Source of the DNA: a virus
Reading direction: 5' to 3' (one strand)
DNA: 64,000 bases
IMG/VR virus record: IMGVR_UViG_3300036771_000101
Coordinates: 1 to 64,000 of that record
Shown here: in pieces, positions 24,225-33,770 of the stretch
Position numbering within the stretch: the stretch's first letter is position 1
Layout of the letters: every line of letters starts with the position of its first letter
Position numbers and translations under genes: made by a program
The notes under the pieces: model-generated
Databases searched by the model: none
What the model was told of the DNA's origin: nothing
The model's input: the letters and a program-made list of their open reading frames with translations, nothing else

Positions 24225-24460
24225 CGGCCGTTCCGATCGACCTGTACAAGGCGATCGAACATTCTCTGAACATCCTCTCCTGGCAGGAGAACTTGGGTGA
24301 AGAAGATATGCCTCCGGAATGGATGTGGAGCGTGGACCACGAGCTCGACAAGTGGTTCGACAAGATCAAGGTTCAGCGGGACGAGAAGTACGGGACCAAC
24401 CACGAGTCGGCCCCGATGATGGAGAACCAGTACGCCCAGAGAATGCGTGAGGCCCGCTGA
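24128..24460 (+). CDS. Tail assembly chaperone, T extension (frameshift product GT)
   Basis: 110 residues added after slippage at 24122-24128, giving a GT protein of about 361 residues (251 from G). The conserved-looking part starts around 24227 (PIDLYKAIEHSLNILSW, then EEDMPPEWMWSVDHELDKWFDKIK). The P-WMW-VD-EL-KWF pattern is typical of the T domain in actinobacteriophages as I recall. GT is made in small amounts and recruits the tape measure protein. The stop overlaps the ATG of the tape measure gene by one base. Confidence 0.8.
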   Translation, partial: RIAQHPQFLALVRTAKRGGDLACLWPPSCTSVTAVPIDLYKAIEHSLNILSWQENLGEEDMPPEWMWSVDHELDKWFDKIKVQRDEKYGTNHESAPMMENQYAQRMREAR

Positions 24461-27400
24461 TGGCTGGCGAATTCCTGATCGAAGGCAAGGTCAAGATCGG
24501 GCTGGACGCTTCACAGTTCAGTTCGCAGCTGCAGAAGATGGCGCAGGACGCCGAGTCTGCAGTCAACAGCCTGAAGAGCACGTTGACGAAGCAGTTGACG
24601 TCGACCAAGCCGGAGTCGGAGAAATCGGCCACGGTGGCGTCTGGAGTCACGAAGTTCCAGGGGCAGCAACGCGGCTTCGAGAAGCAGATCTCGGAGTTGC
24701 AGGCATCGGGTGCTGTCACACCTCAGCAAGCGACGCAGCTGCGACAGGCCGTCTCGAAGCAGATCAACCAGATCAACAATCTGCTGAAGATTGACGAGTC
24801 GACGGGCAAGATCCAGAGCGAGCTCGGTCAGGTACTTGAGAAGTACGGCCAGAACGTCAAGCGTCAGAACGAGGTTGTCGCCGGGGTTCGCGGGAAGGGC
24901 GGTTCCAGCGGCGGGCGTGGCGGCGGTGGAAACCCGCCTCGTCCACTGGCTGGCGGTGGAGGCGAAGGAGAAGAGGGAATCTCCGACGCCGCGATTCGGC
25001 AGCGAGAAGCTGCGGCTGGAGCTCGCGCTCTCATAGCTGACGAAGCGTACATCGAAGCCACCGTGCTGCTGAATGCTGCTCGGCGCGCTCTTTCCGCCAA
25101 CATTATCGCCGAGGAAGAAGCCAGTGTTCTTTCTCTGCGAGAGATCATCAATCTGAGGATTGCTCGCGAGAAGTTGGCTGCTCGCACCGAGAGCGAACTG
25201 TCGAATCAGCCGGAGTTCATCGGGGCGAAGACGTCCCGGGCGCTGTCTGGGCTTGATATCAAAGCGCAAGTTGCACAAGGAGTAGCCGGAGAGCAAGGAG
25301 CGGAGTCAACGCTGGCCTTGGAAAAGGGCCAGAAGACATTGGCAGCGCTTGTTCAAGAGTTGGCGCTTTCGGACGAGAGTCTTATCGAGCTCAATGCCAA
25401 GTTGAAGACTCAAGGTCTTCAACTTGTGGCCGCCACCAACGAGAAGCTTGCCGCTGACGAGACGTACATCGAAACCCAGCACACGCTGAATCGACAGAAG
25501 GTCGAAGAAGCGACGACGTTGGCACGGGAGCGCACTGTTGACCAAGAGATGGTTGGGGTCAACGCTGAACTCCTCAATGCAAGGCGTGCCGAGAAGCGTG
25601 CGGTTGAACAGAGAGCGATCGATGAGCGGAACGCTGAGCTTCAACAGCAAGGGATCACGCCGACGCGTTGGCAGTCGCTCGGAGCGAAGGTCAAGAGCGC
25701 TACCACGGGGGAGGCGCAGGACCCGTTCGAGCAGGCGACGTTCGGTTCACAGCTTGCTCAACGAGGACTGATCGCTGGGCAATACGCTATAGCCGGTCTG
25801 TCGATCCGTCAGGTACTCACGACTGTTACGTCGATGGTGGCCGAAGCTGAGAAGCTGGAGGTCGTCTTCGGTCAGATCGATCTGGAACTCAAGGCGATCG
25901 GTCAAGGTGACGCGTTCGACAAGGTGCGCTCTGACGTCCTCGACATCGCGAAGAACCTCGGGATCGCCGCAGATCAACTTGCTGGCATTGAACAGCGAAC
26001 AATCGGCGTCTACCAGAACATCTCTCAGGCTACGGCAGCAACGAAGGCCATCGGGCAGTTGCAACTCGTCACCGGGATCCCGTCTGCCGACCTGTTCAAG
26101 AATTTGATTCCGGCGGCGTTGGCTTTCGGCACAACCATTGACCAGATCGGCGACAAGGTTATCGGCCTCAGTCAACGGTTCGGTACGAACAATGCCGAGA
26201 CGGTGGCGTTCTTCGGGCGGGCTTCGGAGGTTGCGTCTTCCACTGGTCTAACACTTGACCAGTTGGGTGCCATTTCGGCGACGTTGCAGCAGCGGCTAGG
26301 TCAGGGCGGTACCGCATCCGCTGACCTCTTCGACCGTGTCGCTACTTCGCTGGGACAAAACAGCGAAAAAATCCTGGACATCATGGGTCGCATTCCCTCT
26401 TTGGCGCCGCAGGTCAACGAGACTGCTGCTGCCATTGCTAAGGGCAATACCGGGCAAGCGCTGCTTACCATTGCTCAAGGCTGGAGTAAGGTCGGCGAAG
26501 ACGCTCGCAAATCGCTGCTTCAGCAGGTAGCGAATCGTCGTGAAGCAGCGACGATGAAGGTGCTACTCGACAACCTTGCTCCGGCTCTGGCAACTGAAGG
26601 AGCGGCCGGGGACGACAGCGGGAAGTTGGGAACAGCGGCTGCCAAGACCCAGGACACGATCGCTCAGGGTATCGCCCGGCTGAAGGAAGCGCTGCGGCAG
26701 CTGGGCGACACGATCGCCAGGTCCGGGCTCAGTTCCTTCCTGAAAGACGTCCTGACTGTTGCCGATGCGCTGGCAAAGGTTGCTGGTGTACTGCTCGGCG
26801 TTTTCGGGGCGATCAACAACACCACTCACGGGCTTGTGGGCACATTCGCTGCCCTGACCGCCGCTCTGTTCGCTGTGCGCTTCGCTATGAACGCCATCGC
26901 CAACTTGAAGGGCAGCCAGTTCGGCGCTTCTGTTCGGCGTGGACTTCAGCCCGCCGAGCAGGTGGCGGAAGGTGGAGCGGCGGAAGCAGCGGGAGCTACA
27001 GAAGCCGCTGGGGTGGCTGGGGGAGCGACTCTGGCCGAGGGCGGGACTGCTGCTGGAACCGAGGTCGCCGCTGGCGGGAAGGCCGCTGGCGAGGCGTTGG
27101 AAGCGGGGGCGGAGCAGTCGGCTGTAGGAATGGAAGCCGGGGCTGGGGCGGCTGCTGAAACGATCGTTGCCGGTGGCGTTGGTGCGGCGGAGCAGATCGC
27201 TGCTGCGGGACCTGAAGTCGCAGCGAGCCTCGAAGCTGCTGGTGCTGAAACGGCGACGCAGGTCGAGGCGGCTGGTGTCGGGATGCGAGCTCGACTCGCA
27301 TCCGCTGGTAGCGGAGTTTCTGAACTGACCGTGGCGGGTTTCAGTCTCGGGACGCTTGCGTTTACTGGCGTTGTGTCGGCAGCGATCATCGCTGTCACTA

Positions 27401-29781
27401 ACACGTACAACCACGCGAAGGAAGCATCGGAGAAGCAAGGAAAGGCGTTCGAGACTCAAGCCGAGAAGCTGCTCAACACCGGAACTGATCAGCAGAAGGC
27501 GTACATCGAGCATGTAGCGACGGGTCAGGAAGACATCTGGACACGTCTCGCTGGGGACATCGGGCTGGACACACCGAAGAAAGAAGCGGGGAAGGCCGTC
27601 ATTGCGGCCGAGGCTCCTGCACTGACGGCGAAGCTTCAGGCTCTGAAGAACCAGAAGATCCCTGGGCTCGAAGGCACGATCGACACCATCAAGCCGAAGA
27701 GGGATTCGTGGCTTGAAGAGAACCTGCACACCTTGGTGGATCCGACGTACAAAATCCCCAAGGACCGCAAGATCACGATCGATAGTCTGATCAGCAGACT
27801 CGCCAGCGGCGATGCGAAGGCAGCGGCAGACGCAAAGGCTGAGCTCGACAGACTCGGCAAGGACCCCAAGTACGCAGCGGCGGTAGCGCAGGCCATCGGG
27901 CTCGGCAACGACGTTGCTGATCAGGCGAGTGGGGCGATCGTCCAGACGGCCGATGAGGCAGTCAAGGGCTTCAAGGCCGGGCGAAACACCGCTGCTGAGA
28001 CGTTCGACAACATCAACCAGGCACTCGCTCGGGATCGGAATGTTCTTGCCTCGGAAGGGGATCAGCCCGACCCGAAGATCCAGGAAGAGATCGACAAGCT
28101 GATCGCCATGTCGAACGACGTGATCAGCACGATCACGTCGCAGGCGGAGTCTTGGATTTCCCTGGTCACGGCTGCTGGTGGAACGTCAGCGGATATCGCG
28201 GCGGCAACCCAGGATGAGATCACCAAGCTGGAATCAGCGTTGGCGTCAGCTTCGCTGGATCCGGCAACGAAAATTGCAACTGTTGCCAAGATCTTGCAGA
28301 TCAAGCAGGGGTTGTTGAAGTCGCTGGCGGATCATGCGCACTCGGCGGCTGACGCTTACAAGCTTCTGCTCGGTGGAACGACGATTTCCACTGAGGATCT
28401 CATCGCGGCGGGGGTGCTCACGGCTCCGGCTGCGGCGGGTGCCGCACCGTCGGGACCGTTGTCAGTACCGGAAGATGCGTGGAAACCTGGTGGCGTTCCG
28501 ACGGGACCAGTAGCTGGTCCGCCAGTACCTGCTGCGCCTACTCCTGCATATCAGCTGCCAGCGTTTACTGGGCCGTTCGGGGCGGCTCCTCCGCCGACTG
28601 GGGCTGGTCCTGTCCCGACTGCTGCAGCGCCGACTGGGCAGGCACCTGCTTCACCGACGACGGCCACCTATGCGGATGGCTACACGGTGGATGTCGGTGG
28701 AGTGAAGATTGTCTACGACGCCAAGACAAATTCTTGGAAGATCCCGGCTCTATCGGAGTCGCTCAAAGCGGCGTCGCGTGCAGCTATCCAGGAAAGTCTT
28801 GGCACGTACACCCTGCAGAAGTCCGAGACCAGGGACCCGCAGAAGCAAGCCCAGATTAGTCTCAAGTCGGCTCAGGACAACCTTGCTCAACTCAAGGCGC
28901 AGACTGGTGATGCGGCGGCGACGAAGGCTGAGCTCGATGCGGCTCAGGCTCAAGTCAACGATGCGCAGAATGCTCTGGACGACGCGAACAATGCTGCTGA
29001 TGACGCCAATCTTCAGTTGTCCCGAGCTCGGATCGGGACGTTACCGAACGCTCTTGAGGACGCCAAGCTCGCCCAGCAGGACGCTAAGAACGCCATTGCC
29101 CGAGCTCATGGTCCAGTGGCGGAGGCTCAGGCTCAGATCGCGAAGCTGAAAGCGGATCAGCAGTACAAGGACGCGATGACGGCCATTGCTGACTCCCGGG
29201 TCAATCTGTTGATCACGTTGGCGCAGGCAGCTGGAGATGACGTTACGGCTACGAAGCTGCGGTTGGACGATGACCAGAAGAAACTCAGGGATGCCATCGC
29301 TCAGGGCGGAGCGGGCGACGAGTACCTCAACCCACTGAAGGCGCAAGTCGCCCAGGACCGCGCATCGGTGATCGCCGCGCAGCTGGCTGATGTGGAGAGC
29401 ACGATCGACTTCCAGCTGGAGATGGGTCAGCTGACCAAGGGTCAGGCCATCGCTCAACTTCAGGCTGAACTTCCGTTGGTGGCAGGGAATCAGAAGCAGA
29501 CGAGAGAGCTTCTCTTGAAGATCCATCAGCTGATGAACGACACAGCTTCGGGGTTGCAGTTCAACCTCGGTGACATCAAGCTCCCGACGCTGTACGAGGT
29601 AAACCGGCTGGCCGGGACCAGGGCCGCTGGCACTGGATACAACGACAATCGGCAGATCTCGATCACCATGCACAACTACAACTCGACCGATTACCAGGGT
29701 TCCATCGATCAGTTCGTTGATCTTGCGAACCAACCCAGTCGGTACGGCACGTACGCCAGTATCTACCCGACGAGGAACTGA
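24460..29781 (+). CDS. Tape measure protein
   Basis: 1,773 residues, by far the longest gene here, directly after the chaperones. It fixes tail length and is held inside the tube; at about 1.5 angstrom per residue the tail would be near 265 nm. Residues 1-700 are helical and coiled (QLRQAVSKQINQINNLLKI). Two hydrophobic segments (about 778-815, VLLGVFGAINNTTHGL; about 955-985, FSLGTLAFTGVVSAAIIAV) could cross the host membrane at DNA entry. Residues about 832-950 are Ala/Gly/Glu low complexity and 1325-1410 Pro/Ala/Thr-rich. A C-terminal coiled region (about 1460-1560; DDANNAADDANLQLSR) follows. No lysozyme or peptidase motif is visible. Confidence 0.93.
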   Translation: MAGEFLIEGKVKIGLDASQFSSQLQKMAQDAESAVNSLKSTLTKQLTSTKPESEKSATVASGVTKFQGQQRGFEKQISELQASGAVTPQQATQLRQAVSKQINQINNLLKIDESTGKIQSELGQVLEKYGQNVKRQNEVVAGVRGKGGSSGGRGGGGNPPRPLAGGGGEGEEGISDAAIRQREAAAGARALIADEAYIEATVLLNAARRALSANIIAEEEASVLSLREIINLRIAREKLAARTESELSNQPEFIGAKTSRALSGLDIKAQVAQGVAGEQGAESTLALEKGQKTLAALVQELALSDESLIELNAKLKTQGLQLVAATNEKLAADETYIETQHTLNRQKVEEATTLARERTVDQEMVGVNAELLNARRAEKRAVEQRAIDERNAELQQQGITPTRWQSLGAKVKSATTGEAQDPFEQATFGSQLAQRGLIAGQYAIAGLSIRQVLTTVTSMVAEAEKLEVVFGQIDLELKAIGQGDAFDKVRSDVLDIAKNLGIAADQLAGIEQRTIGVYQNISQATAATKAIGQLQLVTGIPSADLFKNLIPAALAFGTTIDQIGDKVIGLSQRFGTNNAETVAFFGRASEVASSTGLTLDQLGAISATLQQRLGQGGTASADLFDRVATSLGQNSEKILDIMGRIPSLAPQVNETAAAIAKGNTGQALLTIAQGWSKVGEDARKSLLQQVANRREAATMKVLLDNLAPALATEGAAGDDSGKLGTAAAKTQDTIAQGIARLKEALRQLGDTIARSGLSSFLKDVLTVADALAKVAGVLLGVFGAINNTTHGLVGTFAALTAALFAVRFAMNAIANLKGSQFGASVRRGLQPAEQVAEGGAAEAAGATEAAGVAGGATLAEGGTAAGTEVAAGGKAAGEALEAGAEQSAVGMEAGAGAAAETIVAGGVGAAEQIAAAGPEVAASLEAAGAETATQVEAAGVGMRARLASAGSGVSELTVAGFSLGTLAFTGVVSAAIIAVTNTYNHAKEASEKQGKAFETQAEKLLNTGTDQQKAYIEHVATGQEDIWTRLAGDIGLDTPKKEAGKAVIAAEAPALTAKLQALKNQKIPGLEGTIDTIKPKRDSWLEENLHTLVDPTYKIPKDRKITIDSLISRLASGDAKAAADAKAELDRLGKDPKYAAAVAQAIGLGNDVADQASGAIVQTADEAVKGFKAGRNTAAETFDNINQALARDRNVLASEGDQPDPKIQEEIDKLIAMSNDVISTITSQAESWISLVTAAGGTSADIAAATQDEITKLESALASASLDPATKIATVAKILQIKQGLLKSLADHAHSAADAYKLLLGGTTISTEDLIAAGVLTAPAAAGAAPSGPLSVPEDAWKPGGVPTGPVAGPPVPAAPTPAYQLPAFTGPFGAAPPPTGAGPVPTAAAPTGQAPASPTTATYADGYTVDVGGVKIVYDAKTNSWKIPALSESLKAASRAAIQESLGTYTLQKSETRDPQKQAQISLKSAQDNLAQLKAQTGDAAATKAELDAAQAQVNDAQNALDDANNAADDANLQLSRARIGTLPNALEDAKLAQQDAKNAIARAHGPVAEAQAQIAKLKADQQYKDAMTAIADSRVNLLITLAQAAGDDVTATKLRLDDDQKKLRDAIAQGGAGDEYLNPLKAQVAQDRASVIAAQLADVESTIDFQLEMGQLTKGQAIAQLQAELPLVAGNQKQTRELLLKIHQLMNDTASGLQFNLGDIKLPTLYEVNRLAGTRAAGTGYNDNRQISITMHNYNSTDYQGSIDQFVDLANQPSRYGTYASIYPTRN

Positions 29782-29783
29782 AC

Positions 29784-30167
29784 ATGGTCGTTCGATGGAC
29801 GCTTACGGATCCGACGGTGCCGGAAACCTACACGTTCCCGATGAACCCGAATGAGGGCGGCACGCCAGGGATCACCAAGAAGATCACGTCTTCGGTGACA
29901 GCAGCGGCTGATGGTCAGGCTCTGGTCTTCGAGGGTCGTCCCGATCCGCAGAAGTTCACTTTCTCCGGGAGCATTCTCGATGAGAGCCACCTCGAATCGC
30001 TCATCTACTGGTTCCAGAAGGAACACCAGCTGCAACTGACGGATGACCTCGGACGCCAGTACTGGGTGTATCTCACGAGTTTCACGCCAACGCGGCAGCG
30101 GCGCGCTAGCCATCCGTGGCGGCACACCTACCAGGCTGAAGCGACGATTCTTGATGTGACGACGTGA
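29784..30167 (+). CDS. Distal tail protein (Dit-like)
   Basis: 127 residues, ATG 3 bases after the tape measure stop. Strand-rich: RWTLTDPTVPETYTFPMNPNEGG, LVFEGRPDPQKFTFSGSILDE, then LTDDLGRQYWVYLTSF and HPWRHTYQAEATIL. The FSG-ILDE and LTDDLGR-YWVY elements are typical of the first protein after the tape measure in actinobacteriophages. It should form the ring at the tail tip that joins tube and hub. Its end overlaps the next gene by four bases. Confidence 0.8.
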   Translation: MVVRWTLTDPTVPETYTFPMNPNEGGTPGITKKITSSVTAAADGQALVFEGRPDPQKFTFSGSILDESHLESLIYWFQKEHQLQLTDDLGRQYWVYLTSFTPTRQRRASHPWRHTYQAEATILDVTT

Positions 30168-33100
30168 GACTGCTGCCCCCTTACCTCCTTGAGCTCATCC
30201 AGCGCGGTGGCCCCTTCGTCGGCGCTGACCGTTCAAACGGTCGTGTCACGGTCGAGAAGGACTGGATGCTCAACCTCGCAACGGATGTGTTCACGGATGA
30301 TCCGTCGAAGCTTCCGTTCCGTTGGTGGCAGCAGGCAGACAACTCGCAGGTCGAAACGGAGATCCCCAACATCAAGTCGATCTCCTGGGATCGCAGTGTC
30401 GACACCGACGCGGCGTCATGCAATATCGCGGTCTACAACCAGAAGATGGACCCGAACGTGTCGGGTCAGAACCGGATGCTGGGGAAACCTGGGTACTTCA
30501 CGTGGCATGGCCGTGACGCCAATGCGACGGCTCGCTGGGTGAATCTCGTGGAGAACGAATGGAAGGGGGTGCTCATCCCCAACGCGCTTCTGCGCACTTA
30601 CGAAGGGTTCGGCGGGCACGACAAGACCCTCATGGAAGCCATCGGAGATGGCAACCTTGTTCTCACAGGTGTGTGGCTGATCGATGAGGTGAAGGTCACC
30701 TCCGATGGGCTCCTCAACCTGACCTGCCGCGACATGTGCAAGCTCCTGATCGAGCAGCAGATGTATCTGCCGTTCATGCCCCCAGCGAAATATCCGTTGG
30801 CGTACTCGCGGTGGCGGTACGAAACCTTCTTCTACCCCGCCGTCAATGCCTACGACCGGGTTGATCCCGACCCGAACCCGGTGCAGTACGGACCAGGAGC
30901 GGAAGGCCGCAAGTACATCACGGATCTGGCGCTCGACGCTGACGGCGGTGGGTACGGTCTGCTCGGAACGGACGGCGGGGTCTTCTGTTACAACACGACG
31001 TTCTACGGGTCGCGTGGGCAGGGTGCCGTCGGGTCCGTGGCGGGGATGGCCTCAACTTCCGGTGGGGATGGCCTCTGGGCGGTGAACGCCGGGGGTGACG
31101 TGTTCACGCGGGGAACGGCAGTCGATCTCGGCGGAGTCACCGACTGGCCGATCACCGCTGACATTTCCAGCATCGTCGCGATTGAACCGACCCACACCGA
31201 CGGGGGCTACTGGATCCTGAGTGACAACGGATGGGTGTTCCCGAAAGGCGACGCGGGAACCCTGAGCGTGACTCCTCCGGACACGTCGGTGTTCCTTGCT
31301 GATATGGCGAGAACACCGAACAGCGCTGGCTACTGGATCCTCGCCGAAGACGGCGCCGTCTACTCCTACGGCAACGCCGGATACCACGGCAACGCCACTA
31401 TCGCTTCAGGGCATTCGGCAACTGGGATTGTCGGGACTCTTGATGGTGGCGGCTACTACATCGTCGCCGACGACGGGGCAGTATTCGCGCTCGGGGACGC
31501 TACTTACCACGGTGGAGCGAACACGTTGTCGCTGACCAAGCCGGTCATCGACATCGTGTTGACTTCGACCGGGAATGGCTACTGGCTGGTCGCATCTGAC
31601 GGTGGCGTGTTCGCTTTCGGTGACGCCGTGTTCCACGGGTCGCTCTCGGGGAGTCTCTTCACCGTTCGAGCTATGGCACGCACAGCTGACAACGGGGGCT
31701 ACTGGTTGATTGTCGATGGCGGTGGCATCACCCAGTACGGCAACGCCACCGACTTCGGAGACGTAACTGGCGCGGTCGACGCGGCGCCCATGACCGGGTA
31801 CGACATGGACCCGCTCGGTCGGGGCTACTGGCTGGCAGGAGCAGACGGATCCGTCTTCGCCTTCGGGGAAGCTGTCTACTACGGCCGGGCGACGGTCGAT
31901 CCCAACGGTGCCGGGCGGATCTGGCGGCTCGTTGCCCACCCCTCCGGGAGAGGATACTGGCTCCTCGGACGCGACGGTGGTGTGTTCAGCTACGGGAGCG
32001 CCGGGTTCCATGGCAGTGGTTCGGGACTCATGGAATCTCCAGCTGTGGACATGGCATCCACCCCCTCGGGGAACGGCTACTGGATCGTTTCCGAGCAAGG
32101 CCACGTGTTCGCCTTCGGTGACGCCACCTACTACGGCAATGCCACGATCACATCGCCGGACAAGGCGGCGGGGATGGCAGTCCGTTCACAAGGCGACGGC
32201 TACTGGATTTGTTCGGAGAAAGGAGCGATTTTCGCTCTCGGCCAAGCTCCCTACTACACACCCAACAGCGACTACGCCACTGCTCTCACCAATCTCAGCG
32301 ACCCGATGATCGGCATGGACGCCATGCCTGATGGAGACGGCTACCTGCTCGTAGCTGGGGACGGTGGAGTTTTCTCCTTCGGTAGTGCACCGTTCGAAGG
32401 ATCGCTTCCTCTCGACTTCTCGGGCACGAAACGGTTCGACGGGAACTACAAGGACTTCACCGAGATCATCAAGGATCTTCTGCTGTGGGCAGGCTGGCTG
32501 CTCCACGGGGCGTCTGACACGCAGCAGGCAGGGTTCCCGGTGTACGGCAACCTCGAATCGACCGGCACCTTCGCCGAGGATGCTTTCCCGCCCGATGCGT
32601 TCGACAAGAAGCCGATCATCGATGGGATCAACGCGGTCAAGGAAATCGTCGGGTTCCAGTTCTGGATTGACGAGGAAGGCGGAGCTCGTTTCGAGAGCCC
32701 GAACTGGTACACGTTCGGGAACTTCATTCAGGAAACCGGCGGTCGTACGGGTCAGATCCCAACGATCGATGAGCGGCTGCACCTGACCCAGTACGGGCTC
32801 TCCTACGTGGACCGGCCGGTGCGAACCGAAATGATCGTTACGAGTGACGACCCAACACGGGGTTCTGACACGACGATCACCACACGGCTCGTTCCTACCA
32901 ATCCGCTGCTGACACAGCTGTTCCGTGGGATGGTGCGACCGGCGATGCTGCCGGTGCCGCTCACGGTCACGAAGGCGCAGCAGGAAGACATGGCGCGGCT
33001 CATCGAGATCCACATGTCCTTCCAGCTGCTGCAGGGGCAGATGTCGTGTGTCGCTAACCCGGCGGTTCAGATCAATGACCAAGTACGGGTCTACGAACGG

Positions 33101-33232
33101 GTCACTGGGGACACCGATGTCCACTACGTGCGAGGAGTGTCGTCATCTCATGACTTGGACTCAGGCGTATGGACGTACGAACTGACGACGAACCGGTTGG
33201 GGGCCGGGGTGACGGGAGCGATCAGTGGATGA
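30164..33232 (+). CDS. Tail hub (Tal-like) protein with inserted 12-repeat domain
   Basis: 1,022 residues, GTG start. Residues 1-250 (IKSISWDRSVDTDAASCNI, VLTGVWLIDEVKVTSDG) and 755-1022 (IIDGINAVKEIVGFQFWIDE, DQVRVYERVTGD) read as the two halves of a tail hub like gp27/Tal. Between them, about residues 252-752, lie 12 repeats of 43-46 residues with the pattern GYW-(L/I)---DG-VF-FGDA-(F/Y)-G, for example NGYWLVASDGGVFAFGDAVF. This repeat is frequent in secreted actinobacterial proteins and probably folds as a beta propeller. The insert would project from the tail tip and may bind the cell wall or a glycan. No peptidase motif is visible. Confidence 0.85.
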   Translation: MRLLPPYLLELIQRGGPFVGADRSNGRVTVEKDWMLNLATDVFTDDPSKLPFRWWQQADNSQVETEIPNIKSISWDRSVDTDAASCNIAVYNQKMDPNVSGQNRMLGKPGYFTWHGRDANATARWVNLVENEWKGVLIPNALLRTYEGFGGHDKTLMEAIGDGNLVLTGVWLIDEVKVTSDGLLNLTCRDMCKLLIEQQMYLPFMPPAKYPLAYSRWRYETFFYPAVNAYDRVDPDPNPVQYGPGAEGRKYITDLALDADGGGYGLLGTDGGVFCYNTTFYGSRGQGAVGSVAGMASTSGGDGLWAVNAGGDVFTRGTAVDLGGVTDWPITADISSIVAIEPTHTDGGYWILSDNGWVFPKGDAGTLSVTPPDTSVFLADMARTPNSAGYWILAEDGAVYSYGNAGYHGNATIASGHSATGIVGTLDGGGYYIVADDGAVFALGDATYHGGANTLSLTKPVIDIVLTSTGNGYWLVASDGGVFAFGDAVFHGSLSGSLFTVRAMARTADNGGYWLIVDGGGITQYGNATDFGDVTGAVDAAPMTGYDMDPLGRGYWLAGADGSVFAFGEAVYYGRATVDPNGAGRIWRLVAHPSGRGYWLLGRDGGVFSYGSAGFHGSGSGLMESPAVDMASTPSGNGYWIVSEQGHVFAFGDATYYGNATITSPDKAAGMAVRSQGDGYWICSEKGAIFALGQAPYYTPNSDYATALTNLSDPMIGMDAMPDGDGYLLVAGDGGVFSFGSAPFEGSLPLDFSGTKRFDGNYKDFTEIIKDLLLWAGWLLHGASDTQQAGFPVYGNLESTGTFAEDAFPPDAFDKKPIIDGINAVKEIVGFQFWIDEEGGARFESPNWYTFGNFIQETGGRTGQIPTIDERLHLTQYGLSYVDRPVRTEMIVTSDDPTRGSDTTITTRLVPTNPLLTQLFRGMVRPAMLPVPLTVTKAQQEDMARLIEIHMSFQLLQGQMSCVANPAVQINDQVRVYERVTGDTDVHYVRGVSSSHDLDSGVWTYELTTNRLGAGVTGAISG

Positions 33233-33381
33233 CTGTCGGGGAGTCCTTCGAGGATCATTCGCATCTCTCTCCGAAGCTGCAGCGGGCCGTGGAGGACGGG
33301 TGGCGTCGCCCCCGGTTGGGGCTGAGGAAGCAGCGGCGAGTTCCGAGGGTGGAGAGCCATGACGGCACCCCGGATTCGTAA
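33229..33381 (+). CDS. Small basic hypothetical protein
   Basis: 50 residues; ATG overlaps the hub stop by four bases (ATGA), which supports translation. Charged and basic (SFEDHSHLSPKLQRAVEDGW, then RRPRLGLRKQRRVPR). The end overlaps the next gene by 23 bases. No family recognised; could be a small assembly factor. Confidence 0.6.
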   Translation: MTVGESFEDHSHLSPKLQRAVEDGWRRPRLGLRKQRRVPRVESHDGTPDS

Positions 33382-33763
33382 CGTCCAGGCTCCGTTCGAA
33401 GCACGCCGCGCCGACGTCGAACGGGGCAAGGCAGTTCAGGGCAAGACGTATCAGGTGTATGGGCGACTGGAGTTCCAGGGTCCCGGGGAGACCACCGCCA
33501 ACGTCACCTTTCCCGTCTGGTTCTTCATCGACTCGCCCCAGTTCACATTCGGGGCGGAGCTCGGCGGAAACCAGGCGATCGAGGCGGGGAACTTCCCGCG
33601 AGTGAACGTCATGGTTCGTTCGTGGACAACGACCGTGCGGAACGGCGTGACCTACTACACGGGCGCCCAGTTGATTTTGGTTGCTGAAGGGTCGACAGAC
33701 ATGACGGGTATCGCTCACTGGCAGGTTGAAGGAACGGGTCTTACGAACCCGTTGTCACAGTAG
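33359..33763 (+). CDS. Minor tail protein, beta-rich
   Basis: 134 residues, ATG preceded by GAGGGTGGAGAG. A beta-sandwich pattern: TYQVYGRLEFQGPGETTANVTFPVWFFIDSPQFTFG, FPRVNVMVRSWTTTVRNG (quoted in parts), and GIAHWQVEGTG at the end. It follows the tail hub and precedes a fibre-type family protein, so it is probably a tail-tip component. Strand organisation resembles H-type lectin-like domains found in fibres, but that is tentative. Confidence 0.68.
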   Translation: MTAPRIRNVQAPFEARRADVERGKAVQGKTYQVYGRLEFQGPGETTANVTFPVWFFIDSPQFTFGAELGGNQAIEAGNFPRVNVMVRSWTTTVRNGVTYYTGAQLILVAEGSTDMTGIAHWQVEGTGLTNPLSQ

Positions 33764-33770
33764 GAGTCTC

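Noticed and set aside
26563-27729. 388-residue leftward frame opposite the tape measure gene
   Set aside because: Antisense shadow in an Ala-rich coding region.
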